From: an uncultured Saprospiraceae bacterium
Lineage (GTDB): Bacteria > Bacteroidota > Bacteroidia > Chitinophagales > Saprospiraceae
Assembly (NCBI GenBank): GCA_937928615.1
Contig: CALFWI010000078.1
Coordinates: 1-42,793 of the forward strand
DNA: 42,793 bases
Reading direction: 5' to 3'
Positions 32,367-41,869 of the stretch are shown here, piece after piece. Below the pieces are notes generated by a model that was not told the DNA's origin, did not search any database, and saw only the letters and a list, made by a program, of their open reading frames with translations. Numbering within the stretch: the stretch's first letter is position 1; every line of letters begins with the position of its first letter. The translations under genes were made by a program, and so were the position numbers.

Positions 32367-35300
32367 TTATTTTAAGATAACGAGCTTTTGAAAATCACTA
32401 TTAACTATTTTTCCTATCCCGTTACTAGTAGAAGGTCGAACACTTACTTTATATACATAAGTCCCTCTCGCTAAATTTCCTCCGTATTCATCCTTTCCAT
32501 CCCAATCAATACCACTAACTTGATTTCCATCACTAATGGCTTGGGCATCAAGTGTTTTTACTAAACGACCTGAGACAGTAAAAATACGTACTTGTACTTC
32601 CATTGATTGTCCTGGACTAAGGTTATGTAAAAATTGGAATTGAGTTGTGGAGGTAAAAGGATTAGGATAGTTCAAAACTCGTTCCAAAGCTGCATCTTCT
32701 GATTCCGCAACTAAAAATTCTGTAATTCCTTCGGAAGAATTATTAAAAACATCCCATGCTTTTATCTTTATTTGATGTACTCCTAATGCTAAATCACTCA
32801 ATGGGAATTGAACGATACCACTAGTATGGTCATCTTGTGCTGCTTCGTAAAATTCATTTAATAAAAAAGTATTTTGGGTATTATTATCCAAGACCCCAGT
32901 TAAATCATGTCCGATACTAGTCCCTGAAACATTAATACCGTTTTCATCAGATAATAGAACAAGTAGTGTAGGATTAGCATTCGTCGTACCACCAAAAACA
33001 AAAGTAGAATCGTTCATAAAAACGGCTATTTCTGGTCCTTCATTGTCTACAATAGCATCTGCTTTTGTCCCTCCAATAATTACATTATTATAAAAACCCG
33101 CTGCATCTATTGCTCCATTTTCTGCATAATAACTTATTTTACCAAAGCCATATTCATAATTAATATCTTTAGGAATGACAAAAGTAAACTGAAAGCGACC
33201 ATTCGTAACACTCGCCGTTCCTTTAAACAAAACGTTCTTTTGAATGTCGAAAGGCAAAACTCGACTTGTATTATCATTCATTAGATTAGAAACTGTGACT
33301 TTTTTGTCAAAAACAGTTGGAAATATTTTACCATTAAAAGTAGTCATTGGATGACCAGTTGCATCTGCTATAAATCCTTCCACGGTTACTTTTTCTAAAG
33401 CTTGTAAGGTATCTGCTACCGTTGCATCAATTGGTTTGTCATTAATTTTAGTCGTAATAATATCAAGTTTTGGTAAAGCCAATTGCATAGATGGGTCGCC
33501 AATTAGGGTGAATTTTCTAGCATTGATATTTGTTGTATCCGCAGAATTACTATTTTTTCCTAATCGCATAATTTCTCCAATTGGCGGATGCACGCCGTCT
33601 ACCTTTTCATAAATTTGGTTAAAGACAGCTCTAGTTAAACGTTCGTTTTGGGAAGAATAAACCGCCCGAACGGTTGTGAACAGTCCAATGGCACCTCCAT
33701 TAGGATTTAAAATAGCTTCCTCTCCAGCGGTAACAAATTTGGCATCATCATAACCTGTAAAAGAGCAAGTAGCAGTTACCAATAAAGGCAATTTGTCAAA
33801 ATTGGTCCAATTCAGTATATCATTGATTTGCAAGACTCGTTCTTGTGTCCACCCTTTTGACCCACCATGGCCTAAATAATTTAGAATTAAGACGCCTTTA
33901 AAAATTTCATTATTTAAAGCTTCGTTGGCCGCAGGATAGCGTTGTCCTCCTGGAGTAGTGACTTGCTGAAAAGCATCTAAAAATATTTTATTGACATTAT
34001 AAACATCATATAAGGTATCAACTTTAGTAGCAACACCATTAGCTTGTCGTTGATGGATACTACTATCTTCATCATCGGCCATAAAAGTTTGATTCAACCG
34101 CCAGTTGCCTAATGTCTTAGGATTCGTTTCGTAATTAATTATTTTTCGAATCACTGCTTGGGCTTCTCCACTGGTTTTGGCAGGGATTCGACCAACCGCT
34201 ATATCTAAGGCCCCTCTTAAATTAGCACCTTCATTATCACTTAATAAAGCATAATAATCGTCTGTAGGAAATCCTTCAATGGGTTGCAGTGATTCATCTG
34301 TTTCATAGACTGGAATAAAACTAGAGGGGTTATCCAGTCGCTTGATATTTTTATAATCAAAAGAACCATCACCTAGCAATAATAAATAATTAAATTTTGG
34401 GGAGCGATCAGTTACCATTTTTACAAAATCCCGAATTGCGGTAGGATCTACCCGACCACTAGAAAATTCATTATAAATATCATCTACTAAAACAGTATGC
34501 ACTTCAAATCCATTATAATTTCGACGATGTTCTGCTAATTGTAGGGCCGCACTTTCAAATTCAGCAGGATAAACTATCAATAAATCTGCGGAGGCGATTT
34601 CATGAATATTTTGATTGGGAATATTACCAATAGCGGAAGGTGTTTCGAAGGAGCTATTGGGTTCAAAAGCAATAAATTCTTTTAGTTCGTTGGTATTTAG
34701 CCCAAAAGAAGCAGTCGTGCCATTTAGATTGAATTGTTGATTTTTAGGAATTAAAGGGTCAGAAATATCCCAAATAGTTAGGGTATTAGAAAAATTAGAT
34801 ACCTCAAAGGTACTAGTAGGAAAATTTAAAGTTGTAGGGTCTCTAAAGGGCATTTGATTACCAGAAAAAACGAGGCTTCTACGTACATTTAATTGAATGA
34901 AATCTAACCAGCCTGTACTACTTGCTGAGTTTGGATACTCAATAGTTACAGGTAAATTTTCTGAATTAGGGATGAATGATTCATTGATACTGCCAATATG
35001 CGCATAATCGTCTTCTACATCTCCAGTATTGGTGCGTCGAATCGTCGCAGAAAATGGAGTACCGCCAACCGTGGCACTAAAAGAAGTGGAGGAACTGCTT
35101 CTACCAGCAAAAGTAGCTTTTATATTGCCTGGCTCATTGGTAATAATATTTGGAAAAGAAAAATCTGAGTAAGTTCTTTCTCGAATAGTTTCGTATAAAT
35201 CGCCATACCAAGCTTTCCCTGTTCCTTGACCTTGCGAAAAATTATCTAGCAAATTAATCAATTCTTCCTCTATTCGAGCATAATCGGTAAAAGCATTGGT

Positions 35301-36209
35301 AGTGTAAGCAGTATTGTTTAAAGAGTTTTGATTGTTAATCCGCTTACCTTGGCCCGCATTAATTTTTAGGAAATAATAATTATTGACATCGTAAATATTG
35401 GTTTCCTGATTAAACAAAGCTTCTGTTGCGCTATATCTCCATTTATTAGCGGCTTCTCCATAAAATAAGATGTAATCTCCATTATCAAATTTACCATCAC
35501 TTTCTCCTATAATTTCAATGGCATTTTCCTGTAAATCATCATATCTGAAGCTAGCTATGGTTCTAGGTAAAATACCTCCACCATTTCCATAAATTTTTAT
35601 AGTGGTGGGGTCAATATTATCAATGTCAATATTTAAAGTTTCTTTCAAAAAATTATAATCTATTTTCTGAATACCAGTTTTGGATACGGCTATTTTATAA
35701 ATCATTCCATCTCTGAGAATAGAATTAAAGGCATGTTCTGTATTCCTTGAGCTGGCTTGTTGAGGCACAGGTAAAAAATCAATTTTCAATTCAAAGGAAA
35801 TTAATTTTTCGTAGCGATTTCCTTTTTTGACAATCGGAATAAAGAATACTTTGCCATAATGTTGATTGCGGTCTAATTCTACAGTCGTCCCAATTTGGAT
35901 AGTTTCTTTTAAAAAATCATCTTCAGGAACGGTTAATTTATCAAGTGGCTCAAATTTCGCATTAATAATAGTTGCTTTTATTGTTCCATTATTACCCAAA
36001 GGAAACCTTTCAGAAAAAACAGGTAGCGTAGGATGTTTTGGGTTTGAATAACTATCCTTGAAGGTCCAAATTTGTTTTTCAAAATTCCCTGTTGGATTAT
36101 GAATAACTGGTGCTGTTGCCCAATTCAATTGCTTTTGAACAGTCAAAGAGCGCTGTGCCCAACTGTTAATTGAAAAAAATAAGAAAAGTAATATTGTGAA
36201 AATTCTCAT
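32367..36209 (-). CDS. porU: Type IX secretion C-terminal signal peptidase (sortase) PorU
   Basis: A gingipain-family (C25) cysteine protease at the cell surface that cuts C-terminal sorting domains from T9SS cargo and attaches cargo to a surface glycolipid. 1,280 residues (P. gingivalis PorU 1,158). Signal peptide 1-18 (SWA before Q19). The catalytic pair is His781 in NYLGHGGSKGW and Cys815 in TATCSFTGYDD; FNYLLLLGDGSFDYKNI and the TDDYYALL stretch (about 595-660) precede them. C-terminal Ig-like domains follow, and the protein ends with a FlgD-like CTD (about 1178-1280: NYPNPFTSTTQFQF, WDGKDEYGGNLARGTYVY). Upstream of porV on the same strand and divergent from porP/gldJ, the arrangement known around porU-porV-gldJ in Flavobacterium. 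Confidence 0.96.
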   Translation of the reverse strand: MRIFTILLFLFFSINSWAQRSLTVQKQLNWATAPVIHNPTGNFEKQIWTFKDSYSNPKHPTLPVFSERFPLGNNGTIKATIINAKFEPLDKLTVPEDDFLKETIQIGTTVELDRNQHYGKVFFIPIVKKGNRYEKLISFELKIDFLPVPQQASSRNTEHAFNSILRDGMIYKIAVSKTGIQKIDYNFLKETLNIDIDNIDPTTIKIYGNGGGILPRTIASFRYDDLQENAIEIIGESDGKFDNGDYILFYGEAANKWRYSATEALFNQETNIYDVNNYYFLKINAGQGKRINNQNSLNNTAYTTNAFTDYARIEEELINLLDNFSQGQGTGKAWYGDLYETIRERTYSDFSFPNIITNEPGNIKATFAGRSSSSTSFSATVGGTPFSATIRRTNTGDVEDDYAHIGSINESFIPNSENLPVTIEYPNSASSTGWLDFIQLNVRRSLVFSGNQMPFRDPTTLNFPTSTFEVSNFSNTLTIWDISDPLIPKNQQFNLNGTTASFGLNTNELKEFIAFEPNSSFETPSAIGNIPNQNIHEIASADLLIVYPAEFESAALQLAEHRRNYNGFEVHTVLVDDIYNEFSSGRVDPTAIRDFVKMVTDRSPKFNYLLLLGDGSFDYKNIKRLDNPSSFIPVYETDESLQPIEGFPTDDYYALLSDNEGANLRGALDIAVGRIPAKTSGEAQAVIRKIINYETNPKTLGNWRLNQTFMADDEDSSIHQRQANGVATKVDTLYDVYNVNKIFLDAFQQVTTPGGQRYPAANEALNNEIFKGVLILNYLGHGGSKGWTQERVLQINDILNWTNFDKLPLLVTATCSFTGYDDAKFVTAGEEAILNPNGGAIGLFTTVRAVYSSQNERLTRAVFNQIYEKVDGVHPPIGEIMRLGKNSNSADTTNINARKFTLIGDPSMQLALPKLDIITTKINDKPIDATVADTLQALEKVTVEGFIADATGHPMTTFNGKIFPTVFDKKVTVSNLMNDNTSRVLPFDIQKNVLFKGTASVTNGRFQFTFVIPKDINYEYGFGKISYYAENGAIDAAGFYNNVIIGGTKADAIVDNEGPEIAVFMNDSTFVFGGTTNANPTLLVLLSDENGINVSGTSIGHDLTGVLDNNTQNTFLLNEFYEAAQDDHTSGIVQFPLSDLALGVHQIKIKAWDVFNNSSEGITEFLVAESEDAALERVLNYPNPFTSTTQFQFLHNLSPGQSMEVQVRIFTVSGRLVKTLDAQAISDGNQVSGIDWDGKDEYGGNLARGTYVYKVSVRPSTSNGIGKIVNSDFQKLVILK

Positions 36210-36658
36210 AAAACAACATTGAAGTATTAAATTAGAATAGAGCGCAGAGATTAGAGAAAAGAGATTTTAGAGTAGGATAATAACAAATTTTTGTATCAAA
36301 AAACCTGTAAACAGTTGCCACTTGAATTTTATCTCTATTAGTTCAATGAAATGGTATTTATTCTCTAATCCATTAAAACAGGTCTACATATGTATTAACT
36401 GTTATCTACTTAAAAACGCTAATAGCACAAAGCTATTGTTAACAAAAAGGTTGATAAAAGTTAAAATTCTTTCTTTTTAGCGTCTGGTAGTTAGCATAAT
36501 CGTTTCATTTTAAATTAAAATAATTACATTTTGGTTTTGAATGTTTATTTTGTAGCTTGTAACTATAAAAACACTCCTTGAACAATTATTTAGAACCTAT
36601 ATAATAGATAGACAAAGTTAACTCAATTTTTTTTGGCAATAACTTTAATCATCAGTCA
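36210..36658. other. 449-bp divergent promoter region of porU and porP
   Basis: No gene seen. Near porU it holds a purine-rich word repeat (36231-36275: attagaatagag, attagagaaaagagat, ttagagtag) like that at 985-1021. The remainder is AT-rich and must carry the promoters for porU (minus) and porP (plus). I could not assign -33/-7 elements with confidence. Confidence 0.5.
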
Positions 36659-37663
36659 ATGCTAAGACAGTTATTTCTTTTTTTAAGCATCATTTCTTTT
36701 CTTTTTATCAATGAGGTAAAAGGACAGGATCCTATTTTTTCTCAATTCTATGCAGCGCCTTTGCAGTTGAATCCGGCCTTTGCAGGTAATACTTATGCGC
36801 CTTTTATTTCTGTAAATTATAGAAATCAATGGTCTGGATTTAATAGTTTTAAAACCTATAACACTTACGCAGCTTCTTTTAGTCAATTTATAGAAGGTTT
36901 AAATAGTGGTATTGGATTGATGATTCAATCAGACAATGCAGGAGATGGCATTTATAAAAACACAAGAGTTAGTGCTATTTATAGTTATAAAGTACAAGTA
37001 AATCAAGATTTTGCGATTAAATTTGGGATAGAAGGGACTGCCGTACAAAATAGATTAGACTGGAATAAATTGGTTTTCCCTGACCAGATAGATCCAACTG
37101 GAGAGATTAACTTTCCAACCAATGAAGTTGCGCCTAATAATTTGAGTAAAAACTATATAGATTTATCCACTGGTTTTTTAGCTTATAGTAAATTATTTTA
37201 TGGAGGCGTAACAATTAAACACTTGAATACGCCTGATGAAAGCTTATTAGCTATAAATAGCAACATCAATAGCGGATTGCCCGTTAGGTTGTCTGTACAT
37301 GGAGGTGCACAGTTTCCTTTATTTGCAGATAATAGAGGAAATTCTACCACCTTTATTGCGCCTAGTGTAATGTATGTCAAACAAGGAGATTTTGGGCAAG
37401 TAAATGCAGGAGCTTATTTCGGCTTTGGTTCGTTTTTTGCAGGAGGATGGTATAGGCATGCGTTCACGAATTCCGATGCAATGATTGGTTTAATTGGCAT
37501 TCAGAAAGGAGCTATGAAATTTGGGTACAGTTACGATTTTACCGTTTCTGGATTGACCGCTGGAACAACAGGAGGAACGCATGAATTTTCTTTTATCATC
37601 AATTTAGATCATAATCGACCTCGTAAAAAAGATTATAATGATTGTTTTGAAATATTTAGGTAA
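36659..37663 (+). CDS. PorP/SprF family type IX secretion membrane protein
   Basis: An outer-membrane beta-barrel of 334 residues. Signal peptide 1-22 (ending VKG before Q23), then the family's opening QDPIFSQFYAAPLQLNPAFAG and YRNQWSGFNSFKTY, followed by alternating strand segments and the closing GTHEFSFIINL. The family includes PorP, a core T9SS component linked to the PorK/N ring and PorE, and SprF, which assists export of type B (CHU_C) cargo such as the protein at 21911-23134. Because many paralogues exist in one genome, I give no symbol. It sits between porU and gldJ, facing the same way as gldJ. Confidence 0.9.
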   Translation: MLRQLFLFLSIISFLFINEVKGQDPIFSQFYAAPLQLNPAFAGNTYAPFISVNYRNQWSGFNSFKTYNTYAASFSQFIEGLNSGIGLMIQSDNAGDGIYKNTRVSAIYSYKVQVNQDFAIKFGIEGTAVQNRLDWNKLVFPDQIDPTGEINFPTNEVAPNNLSKNYIDLSTGFLAYSKLFYGGVTIKHLNTPDESLLAINSNINSGLPVRLSVHGGAQFPLFADNRGNSTTFIAPSVMYVKQGDFGQVNAGAYFGFGSFFAGGWYRHAFTNSDAMIGLIGIQKGAMKFGYSYDFTVSGLTAGTTGGTHEFSFIINLDHNRPRKKDYNDCFEIFR

Positions 37664-38064
37664 TAAGGGTTGAAGCAGTATCAACCAATTGCTACCAAGT
37701 GCAAATCTCCCCAACAATTCACATTAGTCATAGAGCAGCAAATTTTTCTAATAAATTTTGTAAAATACCATTCATATCTAGAAGAGATATTTTCCAAATT
37801 GAATTTTATCAATACTTTTGCAAACTGCTTTACAAAATAGCGACTTGATTAGATAAGAAAATCAAATCTTTTCCGTTAATACTTTTGTATTAAGGTAAGT
37901 TGAAAGAAATCTACCTTTATAAATAAGGTTTGATGAAAAGTAAGGAATCAATTTTCAATTGCTTCTTTTCATCAATATTAAATTAAATTTTTTATTCTTT
38001 TGGCGAAAAAATCGACTACTTACAAAGGGAATTATTCGCCAATATATCATCAAATAGAACGTCA
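37664..38064. other. 400-bp gap between porP-like gene and gldJ
   Basis: No gene seen. An imperfect hairpin at 37931-37974 (tgatgaaaag ... cttttcatca) could end porP transcription, and an AT-rich stretch (37975-38064) likely holds the gldJ promoter. The separation suggests gldJ is transcribed on its own or with murF. Confidence 0.5.
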
Positions 38065-39567
38065 ATGAATAGGCTGCTAAAACTAAGCGTATCACTTTTG
38101 GTCTTCACTGCCTTACTTACTGCCTGTGGCAGAAAAGAAAAATCAGCTGCAACTGGTTGGAATTATAATGACCAAAAATCAGGTGGATTTGAAAAACTAA
38201 ATTACGAAGGACAGGACACTGGTCCTAACTTGGTATTAGTGGAAGGAGGAACTTTCACGATGGGACAAACTGACCAAGATGTCACTTTTGAATGGAATAA
38301 CATACCGAGAAGAGTAACTGTTAACTCTTTTTATATGGATGAAACGGAAGTTAGAAATATTGACTACCGAGAATACTTATATTGGTTAGATCGTGTTTAT
38401 GGCGAATCTTATCCAGAAGTATTGAAGAAAGCAGAACCAGACCAATTAGTTTGGAGAGATGAATTATCTTTTAACGAGCCAATGGTGGAAAACTATTTCC
38501 GACACCCTTCTTATGATGATTATCCTGTAGTAGGGGTGACTTGGGAACAAGCAAATGAGTTTTGTTACTGGAGAACCAATCGGGTAAATGAGATGATTTT
38601 AACAGCTAAAGGAATTTTGAATCAGAATCCAGAACAAAAGGATGAAGATAGTTTTGATACAGGTTCTTATCTTGCTGGACAATATCAAGGAGATGTTCGT
38701 AAAAATAAAAAAGATTTAGCAACAGGTGGTGAAAGAGCGGTTAGGTATGAAGATGGTATTTTATTACCTTCTTACCGACTACCAACGGAAGCGGAATGGG
38801 AATATGCTGCTTTGGCTTTAAGAGGTAATATGGCGTCTGAAAAGGATGAAAGAATTACTACTTTTAGAATTTATCCTTGGGATGGTAATACCGTTCGTTA
38901 CCAAAAGAGAGATAAATACCAAGGGGAGATTTTAGCTAACTTCAAGAGAGGTGGTGGTGATTATATGGGTGTCGCAGGTAACTTAAATGATGAATCTGCT
39001 TTCCCTGCACCAGTAAGACAGTATTTACCAAACGATTTTGGTTTATATAATATGGCAGGTAATGTAAGTGAATGGGTATTGGATTTATACAGACCAATGA
39101 CATCTAAAGACCTTAGAGATGGGGACAATCACGATTTGAATCCATTTAGAGGAAATGCTTTTAAAACGTTGGAATTAGATCAAGACGGTGCAGCAGTTGA
39201 AAAAGATAGTTTAGGTCGATTGAGATATAGAGCGGAGGAAGATGATGAAGTAGCCAATAGAGAAAACTACAAAAGAGGTCAAGTATTTAATTACTTAGAT
39301 GGAGATAAAGAATCTGAAGTATTCTATTCTTACGGAAAGACCACTTTAATTAGTGATAAAGCAAGAGTTGTAAAAGGAGGTTCTTGGGCGGATAGAGCTT
39401 ATTGGTTATCTCCAGGTGCAAGAAGATTTAAAGAAGAAGACAAGGGAGATAGAACGATTGGTTTCCGTTGTGCGATGACTAGAAATGGTGGACCAACAGG
39501 AAATGAAGATAATGCAGGAAAGAGCTTTAAATCTAAGAAAAAGAAAAGTAAGAGAAGATATAAATAA
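38065..39567 (+). CDS. gldJ: Gliding motility / T9SS lipoprotein GldJ
   Basis: 500 residues. Lipoprotein signal peptide with lipobox LLTAC (Cys21). The rest is a formylglycine-generating-enzyme-like (sulfatase-modifying) fold: LVLVEGGTFTMGQTD, FYMDETEVRNIDYREYLYW, PVVGVTWEQANEFCYWR, LPTEAEWEYAA, YNMAGNVSEWVLDLY, VVKGGSWAD, and the closing RTIGFRCAM. GldJ is required for gliding and stabilises GldK and other T9SS parts at the outer membrane, acting as a structural protein without known catalysis. The long SGGFEKLNYEGQDTGPNL segment before the fold favours GldJ over GldK. The C-terminus is a basic tail (KSFKSKKKKSKRRYK). Followed by a terminator and murF, matching the gldJ neighbourhood known in Bacteroidota. 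Confidence 0.92.
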   Translation: MNRLLKLSVSLLVFTALLTACGRKEKSAATGWNYNDQKSGGFEKLNYEGQDTGPNLVLVEGGTFTMGQTDQDVTFEWNNIPRRVTVNSFYMDETEVRNIDYREYLYWLDRVYGESYPEVLKKAEPDQLVWRDELSFNEPMVENYFRHPSYDDYPVVGVTWEQANEFCYWRTNRVNEMILTAKGILNQNPEQKDEDSFDTGSYLAGQYQGDVRKNKKDLATGGERAVRYEDGILLPSYRLPTEAEWEYAALALRGNMASEKDERITTFRIYPWDGNTVRYQKRDKYQGEILANFKRGGGDYMGVAGNLNDESAFPAPVRQYLPNDFGLYNMAGNVSEWVLDLYRPMTSKDLRDGDNHDLNPFRGNAFKTLELDQDGAAVEKDSLGRLRYRAEEDDEVANRENYKRGQVFNYLDGDKESEVFYSYGKTTLISDKARVVKGGSWADRAYWLSPGARRFKEEDKGDRTIGFRCAMTRNGGPTGNEDNAGKSFKSKKKKSKRRYK

Positions 39568-39591
39568 ATAATCTGTGCTTATTTAAAAAAT

Positions 39592-39629
39592 AAAAAGCCT
39601 TTGTGTAGTAATTACGCAAAGGCTTTTTT
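39592..39629 (+). terminator. Strong terminator after gldJ
   Basis: Stem aaaaagcctttgtgta (39592-39607) with tacgcaaaggcttttt (39613-39628), 16 bp with one G-T pair, a 5-nt loop and a T run following. It separates gldJ from murF, 60 bp downstream. Confidence 0.88.
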
Positions 39630-39688
39630 ATTTTGGGGCTTTTCAGAAATATAGATTTTGGAAACCATTAGCCTTACACGTTTTAGAT

Positions 39689-40987
39689 ATGAGCATAACG
39701 GCACTTTATAAACTATTTTTAGACCATCCAACGGTCTGTACCGATACTAGAAAAATTGAACAGGGTTGCTTATTTTTTGCCTTAAAAGGAGCAAATTTTG
39801 ATGGTAATAAATTTGCTAGAAAAGCCATTGAACAAGGAGCGGCTTATGCTGTAATTGATGATGTAGCCATGACATCACATGAGCAAATAATTTTAGTAGC
39901 CGACGTATTGTCCACTTTGCAAGCTTTGGCAACCCATCATAGAAAACAATTCGAGATTCCAGTAATAGGCATAACAGGAACAAATGGAAAAACGACGACT
40001 AAAGAATTAATAAGTGTTGTCTTAGCTAGTCATTACGCTACTCATTTTACAAGAGGAAATTTTAATAATCATATTGGGGTACCGCTGACTTTATTATCCA
40101 TGCCTGCGGATACAGAAGTAGCAATTATCGAAATGGGCGCAAATCATGTGGGAGAGATTGATTTTCTGTGCCAAATAGCTGCGCCAACTCATGGTTTAAT
40201 TACCAATGTAGGCGAAGCACATTTGGAAGGTTTTGGTAGTTTTGAAGGCGTGAAACAGGCCAAAGGCGAACTTTATAAATACTTAGAAAAAAATAGAGGC
40301 TTAGCTTTTATTAATAAAAACGAAGGGCATTTACAAGAAATGGCAGGGGAGGATTTATACAGAGTGCTTTATACACAAAGTGCCGAACCGAATTTAAAAG
40401 TCCCCATTTTTGAGACGAAGATGGCTGCTGCCAATCCTTTTATTGAAGTAGCTTATTTATCAAAAGAAGGAATCTCTCAAACCATCCAAAGTCAATTAAT
40501 TGGCCTATATAATTTTAATAATATCATGACCGCCATTACTTTGGGGCGATATTTTAAAGTACCATATAAGAAAATTAAGCAAGCAATTGAAAGTTATGCG
40601 CCAACTAATAATCGGTCTCAAATCATAGAAAAAGATACGAATAAATTTCTATTGGATGCTTATAATGCTAATGTGACGAGCATGACTAAAGCAATAGAAA
40701 GTTTTGCGAGTTATGAGGGACAGCAAAAAGTTGCTATTTTAGGAGATATGCTAGAATTAGGTATTTATAGCAAAGAGGCTCACGAAAAAATCATTCAGTT
40801 AACACAAAAGTTAGGTATCGAAACATGGACGGTTGGACAAGAGTTCAGCAAGTTGAAAAGTAAAGGGGTCAAACAATTTGAAAATACCGAAGCTTTAAAA
40901 AAGTGGTTTTGGGCGCAATCTTTTGAAAACACTTTTTTCTTATTGAAAGGATCTAGAGGAATTGGTTTGGAACGGTTACTTAAATAA
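39689..40987 (+). CDS. murF: UDP-N-acetylmuramoyl-tripeptide--D-alanyl-D-alanine ligase
   Basis: Adds D-Ala-D-Ala to the UDP-MurNAc-tripeptide, the last cytoplasmic step of peptidoglycan precursor synthesis, using ATP. 432 residues (family about 430-460). The N-terminal UDP-binding domain shows STDTRKIEQGCLFFALKGANFDG (shortened). The ATP loop is GITGTNGKTTTKELI (residues 94-108, P-loop 97-104), followed by HFTRGNFNNHIGVPLTLL and IEMGANHVGEI, both MurF signatures. The C-terminal domain has LLDAYNANVTSM and AILGDMLELG. Monocistronic by position; next gene is convergent. Confidence 0.95.
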   Translation: MSITALYKLFLDHPTVCTDTRKIEQGCLFFALKGANFDGNKFARKAIEQGAAYAVIDDVAMTSHEQIILVADVLSTLQALATHHRKQFEIPVIGITGTNGKTTTKELISVVLASHYATHFTRGNFNNHIGVPLTLLSMPADTEVAIIEMGANHVGEIDFLCQIAAPTHGLITNVGEAHLEGFGSFEGVKQAKGELYKYLEKNRGLAFINKNEGHLQEMAGEDLYRVLYTQSAEPNLKVPIFETKMAAANPFIEVAYLSKEGISQTIQSQLIGLYNFNNIMTAITLGRYFKVPYKKIKQAIESYAPTNNRSQIIEKDTNKFLLDAYNANVTSMTKAIESFASYEGQQKVAILGDMLELGIYSKEAHEKIIQLTQKLGIETWTVGQEFSKLKSKGVKQFENTEALKKWFWAQSFENTFFLLKGSRGIGLERLLK

Positions 40988-40994
40988 ATATGAA

Positions 40995-41071
40995 TATCAA
41001 AGGCTTATACTTGCTAATTGTATGGTGATAACCAGCAACTAAAATAAGTATAATCTTTATCAAAGGCTTAT
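40995..41071. repeat. 14-bp direct repeat between murF and the acidic protein gene
   Basis: tatcaaaggcttat occurs perfectly at 40995-41008 and 41058-41071, 63 bp apart. Between them, ttatactt (41005-41012) and aagtataa (41045-41052) form an inverted pair. It sits between convergent genes and may be a terminator region or a small duplication scar. Confidence 0.45.
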
Positions 41072-41094
41072 GAATTGAATCACTAAATAGAGGG

Positions 41095-41766
41095 TTAAAA
41101 AGGTAGGCCATCTTCTGAATCATCAAAATCTAAATCTTCATCAAAATCATCTTCATCTAAAAAATCTCCGAAGTCAGCATCTTCTTCATAGGCGATGTAT
41201 TTACGCCAATCATCTCCGTATCTTCTTTTTAGCATATATTCTTCATAAGGGTCAATATGGTAATCGGTATCTTCTTGTTCATCTTCTTCAAACTTCTCAA
41301 AGAAAGCTTCAAAAAAAGCGCAATGACAATATTTTTCGCCTAATAAGCATTCGGATTTATTAGGTTGTCCTTTTTTATCACAAAATTCAAAGAAGAAGTA
41401 ATTAGCCTTGAGCATGGGTACTTCTTGTCGAAATCGTTCTCGAATAACCCGATATTGAATTCTATCAGGTACTTCTATTTGGAATACCGCAGAGCAGTTA
41501 TAAACATCGAGCATATGTTTAATCGCACTTAATAAAGTACTAACTTGACTATCGGTTAATCTACTTTCTGGCGGGAATTGTTCTTTTTTTAAATTGGTCC
41601 ATTCTTCAAGCGATTTAGTTGGCGCATTTTCTGGGTCTTCCATCCATGGCAATACCCCAAATTCATCGTCAGCTTCTTCCTCCAAGGGATACCACGGTTC
41701 AGGGACATTTTTGGTCGCAATTTCGATGTCTGTTAGTAATTGATTGATGTATCGTTGTAGGCCCAT
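41095..41766 (-). CDS. Conserved acidic protein of unknown function
   Basis: 223 residues, no signal peptide or membrane segment. The N-terminal half includes PEPWYPLEEEADDEFGVLPW and a helix LTDSQVSTLLSAIKHMLDVYNC. The centre has four cysteines in a short span (Cys129, Cys140, Cys147, Cys149: FCDKKG, SECLLGEKYCHC), a possible metal site. The C-terminal 35 residues are almost purely Asp/Glu (FLDEDDFDEDLDFDDSEDG). I recall similar acidic hypothetical proteins in Bacteroidota but cannot name a family. It is convergent with murF and lies 100 bp downstream of lpxD on the same strand. Confidence 0.75.
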   Translation of the reverse strand: MGLQRYINQLLTDIEIATKNVPEPWYPLEEEADDEFGVLPWMEDPENAPTKSLEEWTNLKKEQFPPESRLTDSQVSTLLSAIKHMLDVYNCSAVFQIEVPDRIQYRVIRERFRQEVPMLKANYFFFEFCDKKGQPNKSECLLGEKYCHCAFFEAFFEKFEEDEQEDTDYHIDPYEEYMLKRRYGDDWRKYIAYEEDADFGDFLDEDDFDEDLDFDDSEDGLPF

Positions 41767-41869
41767 TTAGGTATAATCAACTTAGGATTATGGTCAAATA
41801 TGCACCTAAATTAGTAAAAAACATTAAAAGACCAAAAAGATAAGGGATTAATTTCTAAGTTTTTATCAA

